Of a stretch of DNA of 64,000 bases, positions 1-9,066 are shown piece by piece (position 1 is the first letter of the stretch; each line of letters begins with the position of its first letter). A program made the position numbers and the translations under genes. Source of the DNA: Desulfurispira natronophila. GTDB taxonomy: Bacteria; Chrysiogenota; Chrysiogenetes; Chrysiogenales; Chrysiogenaceae. Where the stretch lies: NCBI RefSeq assembly GCF_014203025.1, contig NZ_JACHID010000003.1:124001-188000 (forward strand), written 5' to 3'. Below the pieces are notes generated by a model. That model was given only the letters and a program-made list of their open reading frames with translations, did not search any database and was not told the DNA's origin.

Positions 1-630
<630 letters not shown>

Positions 631-655
631 CAGCAAACACGTACGGAAAAGGAAC

Positions 656-1621
656 ATGGGAAAAAAAGACTTGCTTGGCGGTTCACTGTGGGATGAATAC
701 TCCCAAGAGGTGAATCGACGAATGGCTGAACCCGAACACCGGGGCGATATAACAGAAGTTCAGGCACTCAAGATGGGTGGCAAGCTTATAGTGGCAGACT
801 ACGGTGCCGAATCGTGCGGTGACGCTGTTCGCCTTTTTTGGGTGGTTGATCCTGCGACAGATCGGATCCTGGACTGTAAGTTCAAGAGTTTTGGCTGCGG
901 CACCGCTATAGCTTCCAGTGATATTATGGCGGAGCTGTGCATAGGTAAAACCGTAGATGAGGCAATTAAAATAACAAACATTGATGTTGAGTATGCCCTG
1001 CGAGATAACCCGGATACACCGGCGGTACCACCCCAAAAAATGCACTGCAGTGTCATGGCCTACGATGTTATCAAACGGGCGGCATCTATCTATAAAAATG
1101 TAGACGAGTCCACTCTGGAAGATGAAGTGATCGTTTGTGAATGTGCCCGGGTCTCTCTTGGTACTATAGAAGAGGTTATACGTCTGAATGATCTGAAAAC
1201 CGTAGAGGGTATTACTGACTACACCAAAGCAGGGGCCTTTTGTAAATCGTGTATTCAGCCTGGTGGCCATGAAAAACGTGAACATTACCTGGTGGATATT
1301 CTTAAGCGAGTGCGAGCAGAAATAGATGCCAGCCAGATTCGCGAACAGGCAACAACAAGAGATTTCAAGGCTATGTCTTTGGTGGGGAAAATCAAAGCTA
1401 TCGATGATGTTCTCAGTGCTCACGTAAAGCCTACGCTGGCCCGGGATGGGGGCAATGTAGAGCTGGTTGATATTAAAGAGGGTGAAGACGAGATTCTCGT
1501 CTTTATTCAGTATTCCGGTGCCTGTGCTGGTTGTGCCAGCAGTGGTACTGCAACCCTGCAGATGATTTTGGGGATTTTGCGCAAAGAACTGGACGAGCGT
1601 ATTATGGTAGTTCCGGTCTGA
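656..1621 (+). CDS. nifU: Fe-S cluster scaffold NifU (three-domain form)
   Basis: Scaffold on which [2Fe-2S] and [4Fe-4S] clusters are built from sulfur supplied by NifS. About 321 residues with the full NifU layout: an IscU-like N-terminal domain with cluster cysteines in FGCGTAIASSD and KMHCSVMA, a central BFD-like [2Fe-2S] domain (CECARV, then CKSC), and a C-terminal Nfu domain with CAGC. The frame stays open back to base 581, inside nifS, but the ATG at 656 is preferred: it has a purine-rich GGAAAAGGA just upstream and gives the usual MGKKD-type start. It sits between nifS and cysE. A nitrogenase role is not implied, since no nif structural genes are visible. Confidence 0.93.
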   Translation: MGKKDLLGGSLWDEYSQEVNRRMAEPEHRGDITEVQALKMGGKLIVADYGAESCGDAVRLFWVVDPATDRILDCKFKSFGCGTAIASSDIMAELCIGKTVDEAIKITNIDVEYALRDNPDTPAVPPQKMHCSVMAYDVIKRAASIYKNVDESTLEDEVIVCECARVSLGTIEEVIRLNDLKTVEGITDYTKAGAFCKSCIQPGGHEKREHYLVDILKRVRAEIDASQIREQATTRDFKAMSLVGKIKAIDDVLSAHVKPTLARDGGNVELVDIKEGEDEILVFIQYSGACAGCASSGTATLQMILGILRKELDERIMVVPV

Positions 1622-1666
1622 CTGTAGCTGCCGGATACCAAAACTCACTGACAAAGGTTCTTACCC

Positions 1667-2389
1667 ATGGGATTTTTTCAATCGTTGCGTTGTATGAAGG
1701 AAGATATTGATTCAGTTTTTGCCCGGGATCCTGCTGCCCGAAACACCCTTGAGGTTGTAACCTGCTATCCAGGTTTGCACTCTATCTGGATGCATCGGGT
1801 TTCACACTGGTTATGGAAACGCCGTCTGTACTTGGTAGCACGTTTGCACTCCCATTTGGCGCGTTTTTTGACTGGTATTGAAATTCATCCTGGCGCCAAA
1901 ATTGGTCGACGCTTTTTTATCGACCACGGCATGGGAGTGGTCATAGGGCAAACAGCAGAGATAGGCGACGATGTGACGCTATACCATCAAGTCACACTGG
2001 GAGGCACAAGCTGGGCCAGTGAGAAGCGCCACCCTACTGTAGGAAGTGGTGTCATTGTAGGGGCAGGAGCCAAGATTCTTGGCCCAGTAGTTATAGGTGA
2101 AGGAGCCAAGGTGGGCTCCAATAGTGTAGTGGTTAAAGAAGTAAGTCCCGGCAGTACGGTAGTGGGCATACCTGGCAAAGAGGTGCTTGGCCCCCAAAGC
2201 AAAGAAGCATCATCAACAATGCCACCAAAGCCTGATGAATTGCAAAAGCAGATTCGCCTCACCTTGCAGCACGGTGACATGCCTGATCCTGTTGCCAAAG
2301 TTTTCCACTGCCTTATAGAGAGAATCAACGTACTGGAGCAGGAAATTAAGGAGCTAAGGCATTCTGAAAAGGATAATAAAAAACCTTGA
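1667..2389 (+). CDS. cysE: Serine O-acetyltransferase (CysE/EpsC type)
   Basis: Transfers acetyl from acetyl-CoA to serine, giving O-acetylserine for cysteine synthesis. 240 residues. The N-terminal helical part includes [16 protein letters not shown], followed by a left-handed beta-helix of hexapeptide repeats with the catalytic-region signatures [17 protein letters not shown] and TLGGTSW. The C-terminal tail (about residues 185-240) is helical and charged, as in the short EpsC-type enzymes. It begins 45 bp after nifU, so cysteine supply and cysteine desulfuration are probably co-transcribed. No T-run terminator follows, only a small hairpin at 2396-2414. Confidence 0.93.
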   Translation: MGFFQSLRCMKEDIDSVFARDPAARNTLEVVTCYPGLHSIWMHRVSHWLWKRRLYLVARLHSHLARFLTGIEIHPGAKIGRRFFIDHGMGVVIGQTAEIGDDVTLYHQVTLGGTSWASEKRHPTVGSGVIVGAGAKILGPVVIGEGAKVGSNSVVVKEVSPGSTVVGIPGKEVLGPQSKEASSTMPPKPDELQKQIRLTLQHGDMPDPVAKVFHCLIERINVLEQEIKELRHSEKDNKKP

Positions 2390-2395
2390 CTCAGG

Positions 2396-2414
2396 TGCTC
2401 ATATCCCGTGAGCA
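2396..2414 (+). terminator. Weak hairpin after cysE
   Basis: TGCTCA at 2396-2401 pairs with TGAGCA at 2409-2414 across a 7-base loop, directly after the cysE stop. There is no U-tract, so this is at best a weak terminator or an RNA-end stabiliser of the nifS-nifU-cysE message. Confidence 0.25.
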
Positions 2415-2571
2415 TCCTTGGGTGTACTTGTAACGGGAGACAGGGTTTAACAACAGCACTATCAGGTGTCGCTAACGCTCTATGTGCTTGCTGAAAAATA
2501 TTCTATTGCAGTGTACTCAAACTTATTGGCAAGACGTGTATGTTAATGAGCAGCCTGCTTTATACTTTGAA

Positions 2572-2610
2572 TTTACATGTTCATGTGATAACGTTTAAAT
2601 TGTATACAAT
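2572..2610 (+). promoter_or_regulatory. Candidate promoter and 12-bp palindromic operator of the TRAP operon
   Basis: TTTACA (2572-2577), 17 bases, then TTAAAT (2595-2600) is an acceptable sigma-70 promoter about 70 bp before dctP. Overlapping its 3' edge is ATTGTATACAAT (2599-2610), a perfect 12-bp palindrome. Its TTGTATACAA core resembles operators of GntR/FCD-type regulators that often control TRAP transporters. No such regulator gene lies in the window, so the binding protein is unknown. Confidence 0.45.
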
Positions 2611-2668
2611 GAAATGTGAAGTTGAGTAACCTGCCGGCGTTCGGCAAAACCGAAGTTAGGAGAGCATT

Positions 2669-3712
2669 ATGCAATTACGAATGGTACTGTCACTTATGGC
2701 TGCCGCCTTACTGCTGCTGATGAGTATTGGATGCAGCAGCCCAGGTGATGAAGCAACAGGTGAAAGTGGCTCCAACTGGCGTTATGCCCACGAAGAGTTT
2801 GAAGGTGACGTGCAGGATGTTTTTGCGCACAAATTCAAGGAATACATTGAGCAAAACTCGAACCACACCCTGCAGATCTTTCGATTTGGTGAACTCGGAG
2901 AGTCTGATGACATCATGGAACAGACGCAACAGGGAATTCTTGAGTTCGTCAACCAGTCTCCCGGCTTTACCGGGTCACTGATCCCTGAGGCACAGATTTT
3001 TTTCATTCCCTACCTCTTACCTGCTGAGGAAGAGTATATTGTAGACTTCTTTAAAACCAGTGTTGCCATCAATGAAATGTTTCCCGAGCTCTATGCTGAG
3101 CAAGGTCTTGAGTTGCTCTCCATGTATCCAGAGGGTGAGATGGTAGTAACCGCTGATGAGCCAGTGCGCTCACCTCAGGACTTTCGTGGTAAAAACATAC
3201 GCATTATGACCAATCCACTTCTTTCTGAAACCTATCGTGCATTTGGCGCTACCCCTACGCCGTTGCCATGGGGTGAAGTATATGGTGCGCTTCAAACCAA
3301 TATTATCCAAGGGCAAGAGAATCCTATATTTTGGATACAGTCTGGTGGGCTTTATGAAGTTTCCCCCAACCTGATATTCACAGGGCACGGCTGGTTTACT
3401 ACTGCCATGATGGCAAACCAAGACTTTTACCAAAGCTTGCCACCTGAGGATCAGCAACTTATACAGGATGCTGCTGATTACGCCTTTAACTATATTACTG
3501 ATTACATTCCGGGATTGGGTGATCGCATGCTGGAAAAAATTCTTGACTCCAGCGATGAGGTCACCGTTACCCGTCTTACTGAGGAAGAGCGTCAGCCTTT
3601 CATGGACTCAGCCACTCAAGTTGAAAATCGCTTTATTGATATGACTGGTGAGCGCGGTAAACTCTTACTGGAGCAATTTAAAGCAGATCTTGAAGCTGTG
3701 GTTGGCGACTGA
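2669..3712 (+). CDS. dctP: TRAP transporter substrate-binding lipoprotein (DctP family)
   Basis: Extracytoplasmic solute receptor that delivers a carboxylate-type substrate to the DctQ/DctM permease. 347 residues. The N-terminus is a lipoprotein signal: hydrophobic residues 6-19, then SIGC with the lipidated cysteine at 22, so the protein is probably membrane-tethered instead of freely periplasmic as in most TRAP receptors. The body shows the DctP fold signatures, including EGEMVVTADEPVRSPQDFRG and NIRIMTNPLLSETYRAFGATPTPLPWGEVY (split here as two adjacent stretches) with the substrate-contact Arg region. RBS TAGGAGAG precedes the ATG. The substrate cannot be named from sequence. Confidence 0.93.
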   Translation: MQLRMVLSLMAAALLLLMSIGCSSPGDEATGESGSNWRYAHEEFEGDVQDVFAHKFKEYIEQNSNHTLQIFRFGELGESDDIMEQTQQGILEFVNQSPGFTGSLIPEAQIFFIPYLLPAEEEYIVDFFKTSVAINEMFPELYAEQGLELLSMYPEGEMVVTADEPVRSPQDFRGKNIRIMTNPLLSETYRAFGATPTPLPWGEVYGALQTNIIQGQENPIFWIQSGGLYEVSPNLIFTGHGWFTTAMMANQDFYQSLPPEDQQLIQDAADYAFNYITDYIPGLGDRMLEKILDSSDEVTVTRLTEEERQPFMDSATQVENRFIDMTGERGKLLLEQFKADLEAVVGD

Positions 3713-3768
3713 CTCCCGCTTGTATCGATGGTTTGCCAGGCAGGCTAGCCAGACTTTACTCTGTAACA

Positions 3769-3808
3769 GACAGCCCGGCTGTGGTACTGTTGACACAGTC
3801 AGGCTGTC
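3769..3808 (+). promoter_or_regulatory. Intercistronic hairpin between dctP and dctQ
   Basis: GACAGCC (3769-3775) pairs with GGCTGTC (3802-3808), and after a 3x3 internal loop CTGTG (3779-3783) pairs with CACAG (3794-3798). The hairpin lies in the 179-bp gap of an otherwise compact operon. Such structures can stabilise or partly terminate the receptor message so that receptor exceeds permease. A T-run follows only about 15 bases later, so classical termination is uncertain. Confidence 0.5.
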
Positions 3809-3891
3809 CAATCAATACAGGATTTTTTACGTCGCTCAGCACTGGAAAAGCATAGTTTATTTTTTTCGAGCGCTGAACAAGGAGTCATTCC

Positions 3892-4470
3892 ATGAGTCAT
3901 GATGACATTCCTTCTGGATACCGCTCCGGATTACCGGGCATACTTGGAATTGTTGATTACGGCATCAGTCGCGTAGAATCAGTAATCTTGGCTGCTGGTG
4001 TGCTGCTCATGGCCATCAATACAATTGCGAATGTAGTGGGACGTTTTGTATTTGGTGAAAGCCTTTTTTTCGCTGAAGAGGTGAACCGAATCTTGATCAT
4101 CATGATAACTTTTGCCGGCATCGGCTATGCGGCTCGCCATGGTCGTCATATACGTATGTCGGCCTTTTACGATGCCCTTCCAACTAATCCACGCCGCATC
4201 CTGATGATTTTTATAGCCACATTTACCTCACTTATCATGTTTGTGCTTTGCTACTTTTCTGTTGGCTATATTTCCAGCACCTACCATACTGGTCGCGTAC
4301 TGCCAACCATGGGTATACCCATTTACTTCATCTATCTTTGGGTACCAGTAGGTTTTGCCGTCACCGGAATTCAATACGCCTTGACGGCAATCAAAAACCT
4401 GCGCTCAAAAGAGGCGTACCTCTCCACCCACGTCATTGACAAGTATAAAGATCCAGAAATTGAGTTATAG
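3892..4470 (+). CDS. dctQ: TRAP transporter small permease (DctQ family)
   Basis: Small membrane subunit of the TRAP transporter, joining the receptor to the large DctM permease. 192 residues with the expected four membrane segments, roughly residues 25-50, 60-75, 100-125 and 140-165. The conserved RHGRHIRMSAFYDALP stretch after the second helix is typical of the family. RBS AAGGAG (3879-3884) precedes the ATG. It is separated from dctM by only 9 bp, so the two permease subunits are translationally close, while the gap to dctP is long and holds a hairpin. Confidence 0.92.
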   Translation: MSHDDIPSGYRSGLPGILGIVDYGISRVESVILAAGVLLMAINTIANVVGRFVFGESLFFAEEVNRILIIMITFAGIGYAARHGRHIRMSAFYDALPTNPRRILMIFIATFTSLIMFVLCYFSVGYISSTYHTGRVLPTMGIPIYFIYLWVPVGFAVTGIQYALTAIKNLRSKEAYLSTHVIDKYKDPEIEL

Positions 4471-4479
4471 GGGGCTGCC

Positions 4480-5763
4480 ATGGCACTGATCATGCTTGTG
4501 TTAATGATTACACTTTTATTGCTGGGCTTCCCTATGATGATTCCCTTGATAGTTGCCGCCATAGTCGGTTTTTATATGAGCTTTGACGGATTTGGTCAGA
4601 TGAATACTCTGATTCAGCAGCTCTTGGGAGGTATTCGTCCAGCAGCTCTTATCGCAGTGCCGATGTTTATCCTGGCAGCTGACATCATGACCCGCGGTCA
4701 CTCAGCCCAGCGCCTTATCAATATGGTTATGGCCTTCATTGGTCATATCCGCGGTGGACTCGCTGTCAGCACCGCTGCATCCTGTACCCTTTTTGGTGCT
4801 GTATCAGGCTCAACCCAAGCCACAGTTGTTGCTATAGGTTCCCCGTTGCGACCAAGAATGCTTAAAGCCGGTTACAAGGACCCCTTTACCCTGGCCCTCA
4901 TTATCAACTCCAGCGATATAGCCTTCTTGATCCCCCCCAGCATAGGCATGATTCTCTACGGAGTCATATCAGGTACATCTATTGGCGAGCTCTTTATCGC
5001 CGGCATTGGACCTGGACTTTTGATTCTTTTGCTCTTTTCCATATACTGCGTTATCTACGCCACGATAAAAGGAGTACCCACCGAACCCAAGGCAACATGG
5101 AAAGAGAAACTGATAGCACTGAAAGAGGCCCTGTGGCCCTTGGGGTTTCCTGCCATTATCGTCGGTGGGATTTACGGTGGTGTATTTAGTCCCACCGAGG
5201 CAGCAGCTGCCTGTGTTCTCTACGCCATTATCCTCGAATTTATTGTATTTCGTACTCTCAAGCTTATTGATTTATACAAGATCGCCAAATCAACCGGACT
5301 GGTCACTGCAGTCGTTTTTATACTGGTAGCGGTAGGCAACGGGTTTTCCTGGATTATCTCCTTTGCTCAGATCCCCCAAGCAGTTATTGGCAGCCTGGGC
5401 ATACATGAGGCGGGCTATGCCGGTGTACTTATTGCCATTGCCGTTGCTTTTTTTATTGCCTGCATGTTTGTAGATCCCATTGTGGTAATCCTCGTTCTTA
5501 CTCCTATATTTGCCCCGGCAGTAGCTTCCGCTGGCATCGACCCCGTACTGGTAGGGGTCATCATCACGTTAATGGTTGCCATTGGTTCTGCCACACCACC
5601 CTTTGGCTGCGATATTTTCACTGCCATAGCCATTTTTAAACGACCTTACTGGGAAGTCATCAGGGGCACCCCGCCCTTTGTCATCATACTGGTCTTTGCA
5701 GCTGCCTTGATTATGATGTTCCCACAAATTGCCCTGTTTCTCAGGGATATGGCATATTCCTGA
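4480..5763 (+). CDS. dctM: TRAP transporter large permease (DctM family)
   Basis: Large membrane subunit that carries the ion-coupled transport path of the TRAP system. 427 residues with about 11-12 hydrophobic segments. Family signatures visible are GGIRPAALIAVPMFILAADIM near the N-terminus, the GAVSGSTQATVVAIG motif, NSSDIAFLIPPSIGMILYG, and GGIYGGVFSPTEAAA in the second half, which together define DctM. RBS AGGGGG precedes the ATG. No clear terminator follows. The neighbouring hyuA might process the imported compound, but that link is speculative because another gene intervenes and the strand differs. Confidence 0.93.
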   Translation: MALIMLVLMITLLLLGFPMMIPLIVAAIVGFYMSFDGFGQMNTLIQQLLGGIRPAALIAVPMFILAADIMTRGHSAQRLINMVMAFIGHIRGGLAVSTAASCTLFGAVSGSTQATVVAIGSPLRPRMLKAGYKDPFTLALIINSSDIAFLIPPSIGMILYGVISGTSIGELFIAGIGPGLLILLLFSIYCVIYATIKGVPTEPKATWKEKLIALKEALWPLGFPAIIVGGIYGGVFSPTEAAAACVLYAIILEFIVFRTLKLIDLYKIAKSTGLVTAVVFILVAVGNGFSWIISFAQIPQAVIGSLGIHEAGYAGVLIAIAVAFFIACMFVDPIVVILVLTPIFAPAVASAGIDPVLVGVIITLMVAIGSATPPFGCDIFTAIAIFKRPYWEVIRGTPPFVIILVFAAALIMMFPQIALFLRDMAYS

Positions 5764-5958
5764 TACGTTCCCTTGGTGTTACAACTTCCCACTCCACACA
5801 GCTGCTCGTTTGACAATAGCGCCGCTGATTCGATAGCAAAACGCCACGTCACCACGGAAAGTTCATCTGGAAATGTAATGGTGGAGGTTCATAGCATTTG
5901 AACGTTAATTATACCCCGCCGGAATTTTCCGCCCATAATTCACCCTCAGAGTCACATC

Positions 5959-6705
5959 ATGATCAATATATTGAAGTATCTGTTTTTGCCTCCTCTTTTC
6001 AACATCATACTAATTTTTCTCGGCCTGCTGCTCATCTACCGTTTCAAAAAAACCGGTATGGCGCTGTGTAGCTTCGGATTGGCAAGTTTACTGCTGCTGA
6101 GCTTACCCATCACCAGTTATTTGCTGCTGCGTCCCCTGGAAACAGCGCATCCCCTGCAAGAAAAGCAGATGGAAGAAGTGCAAGCGGTAGTAGTCCTTGG
6201 CGGAGGGCGGGATTACACAGCACCCGAGTATGGCTGGAAACACGGCCCAAGTGATGCGACTTTAAAACGTCTGGCATATGGTGCATATGTGGCCCATCAA
6301 GCAAAGGTTCCGATACTGGTCAGTGGCGGCAGGGTACATGGTGAAGAACACTCTGAAGCATTCCTGATGGCTCGGGCACTGCAGAATATATTTGGAATTC
6401 AGACAGTATGGCTGGAAGAGGAAAGTCGCACGACCCGCGAAAATGCGCAGTACAGCACAGCAACCTTGCAGGCAGAGAATATAGATCTGATAGCTCTTGT
6501 TAGTCAGGCGTGGCACCTTCCACGGGCTATGGGGGAATTCCAGAACCACAGTGTAACCGTAATTGCTGCTCCCACGGCATTCATTAGCCCACCACCGCCG
6601 GGAGTAATGGGATGGATTCCACGGACCTATCATCTGCAACAAAGCACTATTGCTCTGCACGAATATATGGGCCTTGTGGTGTATCGTCTTACCAGCCATC
6701 GATAA
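5959..6705 (+). CDS. YdcF/ElyC-like DUF218 membrane protein
   Basis: 248 residues. Two N-terminal membrane helices (about residues 8-25 and 35-55) are followed by an extracytoplasmic DUF218 domain. The domain begins at AVVVLGGGRDY and continues with VPILVSGGRVHGEEHSEA, EEESRTTRENAQYS and VSQAWHLPRAMGEF, the standard signatures of the YdcF/SanA/ElyC group. ElyC in Escherichia coli affects envelope integrity and lipid-carrier use, but the enzymatic activity of the family is unclear. The gene's last 17 bp overlap the 3' end of hyuA on the other strand. Confidence 0.85.
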   Translation: MINILKYLFLPPLFNIILIFLGLLLIYRFKKTGMALCSFGLASLLLLSLPITSYLLLRPLETAHPLQEKQMEEVQAVVVLGGGRDYTAPEYGWKHGPSDATLKRLAYGAYVAHQAKVPILVSGGRVHGEEHSEAFLMARALQNIFGIQTVWLEEESRTTRENAQYSTATLQAENIDLIALVSQAWHLPRAMGEFQNHSVTVIAAPTAFISPPPPGVMGWIPRTYHLQQSTIALHEYMGLVVYRLTSHR

Positions 6706-8656
6706 TCAAGTTGCCCCAATTGTCAACCTGGCAGCGGGCATAGGGCGGTACCGCAATGGTCGACGTATACTCCACGACGATAGCAGGACCCTGAAAGGTA
6801 TTACCCGCCAGGAGCGCATCGCGCTGAATAACTGGAGTCAACTCTCGCTCCTCCCACACGACATTGGCTTTACCCACTACTGCCTGAATTGGTAATTCGC
6901 CCCCTCCACGGTCCAGGGTTTCCAGAGGAGGTTTTTCCGGAATACCCCGGGCTCGCAGCCGTACATTAACCACTTCTATCGATGCTGTTTCATTGCGGTA
7001 ACCATAACAGCGGTGGTGCTCAGTGTGAAACGCTTCAATCATATCTTCACACCAATTAACCATAAGCTCAAAGGACTGCCCGCAATAGCGCATATCCAGC
7101 GATCGCTCCATGTAAACCTGATGTTCCTTTATCCCTTCCTCCATCAGCTCACACCTGGCCTGTTGCTCCATAGCTTCAAAGTGTTCCTTCAGTTCACAGC
7201 TATCCAGGCGCTCCTGCTGATACATAACAGTAAGGGAGTAGTCTTTCACCACATCGGACATAAGCATTCCCAGGGCAGAGAGAATTCCAGGATTGCGAGG
7301 CACCAGTACTTGTGGCATTCCCAGGGATTTTGCTAGACTGGCAGCGTGTAGTCCCCCAGCTCCTCCAAAGCACAACAGGGTAAATTCGGCGGGGTTATAC
7401 CCTCGCTCAACCGATATAACACGAACAGCTCTCTCCATATTGGCATTAGCAATGGTTATTATGCCCTTGGCTAGCTCAGTAGGGCTGATACCTGCCTTAT
7501 TAGCTAGTTGATCAAAGTGTAAGTGAAGTCGCTCTGGGTGTAGCGACATTCCCCCATCTAGAAAATACTCAGGGACAAGACGACCAAGGTAGAGATTGGC
7601 ATCAGTCACAGTTATATTGGTTCCTGTGCCATAACATATTGGACCTGGAGCAGCACCGGCACTTTCCGGTCCAACCTGCAAGGCTCCTCCCTGGTCAAGC
7701 TGAGCAATGGAGCCACCACCAGCACCCACCGTATGGATATCTATCATAGGAACCTTGACTGGAAAGTCAGCAATAGCGCTTTCCATTGTCATAGGTAAAT
7801 TGCCATCCATGAGGCAAACATCAGTAGAAGTTCCCCCCATATCGAAGGTGACAAGCCGGCTATAGCCTGCGGCACTTCCTACGGCATAAGCGCCAACAGA
7901 GCCTCCGGCAGGGCCAGAGAGTATGGTACGCACTGACTGCTCCATAGCTGTTTGTGCGCTGATAGATCCGCCGTTAGATTGCATTATACTGAGTCTTTCA
8001 GTATGCACACGTTCAGCTATGTGATGAATATAGTCTTTCATTTTGGGTAAGACATATGCATTGATGACGGTTGTTGAGGTTCGCTCAAACTCACGAAACT
8101 CAGCCAGGATTTCATGTGATAGGCAAATGGGGATATCTAAATTTTGCAGTAGCTCGCGAACTCGGTCTTCATGGTCGGGGTTAAGGTAAGAAAAAAGCAA
8201 GCAAACAGCCACGGCCTGTGCTCCGCTGCTTTTAATTTGATGTTGGAGCTTAGAGAGTTGTGTCAGATCGAGAGGCTCTATCTCTTTACCCTCAGAGCTG
8301 ATACGCCCGGCTATACCAAAGCGGCGTTCGGAGGGAACCAGAGGAATGGCTCTCTGGTAATCAAGCTGATATAATTCAGTTCGATTTTGACGACCAATAG
8401 CCAGTACGTCCTCAAACCCCTCGTTCGTAACCAGTGCAATAGTGGCTCCTTTGTGCTCAAGTATTGCATTGGTTGCGACAGTAGAGCCGTGCACTACCTG
8501 CACATCGGTCATGCCAGCAATATGAGTAATTCCCTCCAGTACAGCACGTGATGGATTATCAGGTGTCGAGAGAACCTTATAAACCTGCCAACAACCATCC
8601 TGGCAATAAACAAAATCAGTAAAAGTGCCTCCGGTATCAACTCCAATATGCATCAT
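6689..8656 (-). CDS. hyuA: Hydantoinase/oxoprolinase subunit A (HyuA family)
   Basis: ATP-dependent ring-opening or carboxylation enzyme subunit related to N-methylhydantoinase A, 5-oxoprolinase and acetone/acetophenone carboxylases. 655 residues. The N-terminus GVDTGGTFTDFV is the ASKHA nucleotide-binding motif. SILSGPAGG-type sequence (TILSGPAGGSVGAY), TFDMGGTSTDV and FGGAGGLHAASLA are further family signatures. HyuA normally works with HyuB encoded next door, but here HyuB is at 48934-50520, about 40 kb away. The substrate is not decidable. Two ATG codons stand together at the start; the upstream one is taken. The 3' end overlaps the convergent DUF218 gene. Confidence 0.9.
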   Translation of the reverse strand: MMHIGVDTGGTFTDFVYCQDGCWQVYKVLSTPDNPSRAVLEGITHIAGMTDVQVVHGSTVATNAILEHKGATIALVTNEGFEDVLAIGRQNRTELYQLDYQRAIPLVPSERRFGIAGRISSEGKEIEPLDLTQLSKLQHQIKSSGAQAVAVCLLFSYLNPDHEDRVRELLQNLDIPICLSHEILAEFREFERTSTTVINAYVLPKMKDYIHHIAERVHTERLSIMQSNGGSISAQTAMEQSVRTILSGPAGGSVGAYAVGSAAGYSRLVTFDMGGTSTDVCLMDGNLPMTMESAIADFPVKVPMIDIHTVGAGGGSIAQLDQGGALQVGPESAGAAPGPICYGTGTNITVTDANLYLGRLVPEYFLDGGMSLHPERLHLHFDQLANKAGISPTELAKGIITIANANMERAVRVISVERGYNPAEFTLLCFGGAGGLHAASLAKSLGMPQVLVPRNPGILSALGMLMSDVVKDYSLTVMYQQERLDSCELKEHFEAMEQQARCELMEEGIKEHQVYMERSLDMRYCGQSFELMVNWCEDMIEAFHTEHHRCYGYRNETASIEVVNVRLRARGIPEKPPLETLDRGGGELPIQAVVGKANVVWEERELTPVIQRDALLAGNTFQGPAIVVEYTSTIAVPPYARCQVDNWGNLIIDGW

Positions 8657-9066
8657 AGGGACAACCTAATAAAAGTGTGTTGCGAGTTCAATGTTGCGAT
8701 GTCTGTCTTTTGCACCAAAATATAACATCATGGGACGGTATAGCTTATTTGGCTCACTCAGATATTTGGCATATACCAGTGGCTTGAAAGCCAACAGTGG
8801 TCTACGAGATTCTTCAGCAGAATTGCAGGCAGCGATAGCAGAACAAGGTGTGTGCTGCAGTGAGCTCTTGCGCTTCTTAATATATAGGATATTGAATTGG
8901 TTGTCATTTCCCATGTCAATACAGTTTTCTGTTCAGACTCGCTCCCTTTCATCATCCAGCCTATGCGATTTCTATCTTGAACCCTCACATCAAGTAGCCT
9001 ATACTCCGCACATTCCAGAAATTTAGTCGATGCACTCAGGCGAGTGAATATTAAGGAGCGCACGGT
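8657..9066. other. Intergenic region between hyuA and carA, no gene recognised
   Basis: 410 bp between divergent hyuA and carA. Open frames of about 110 codons exist on both strands but show no recognisable protein family, have poor ribosome-binding sites and contradict each other. I see no tRNA and no hairpin with a U-tract. It must contain the promoters of both genes. AAGGAG at 9053-9058 is the carA ribosome-binding site. Confidence 0.6.

Noticed and set aside
683-1654. A 323-codon minus-strand open frame opposite nifU
   Set aside because: It is antisense to an unmistakable NifU and its product resembles no family; a long shadow frame of a GC-balanced gene.
8691-9026. A 111-codon frame between hyuA and carA
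   Set aside because: No recognisable protein, no good ribosome-binding site, and a competing frame on the other strand; treated as intergenic.
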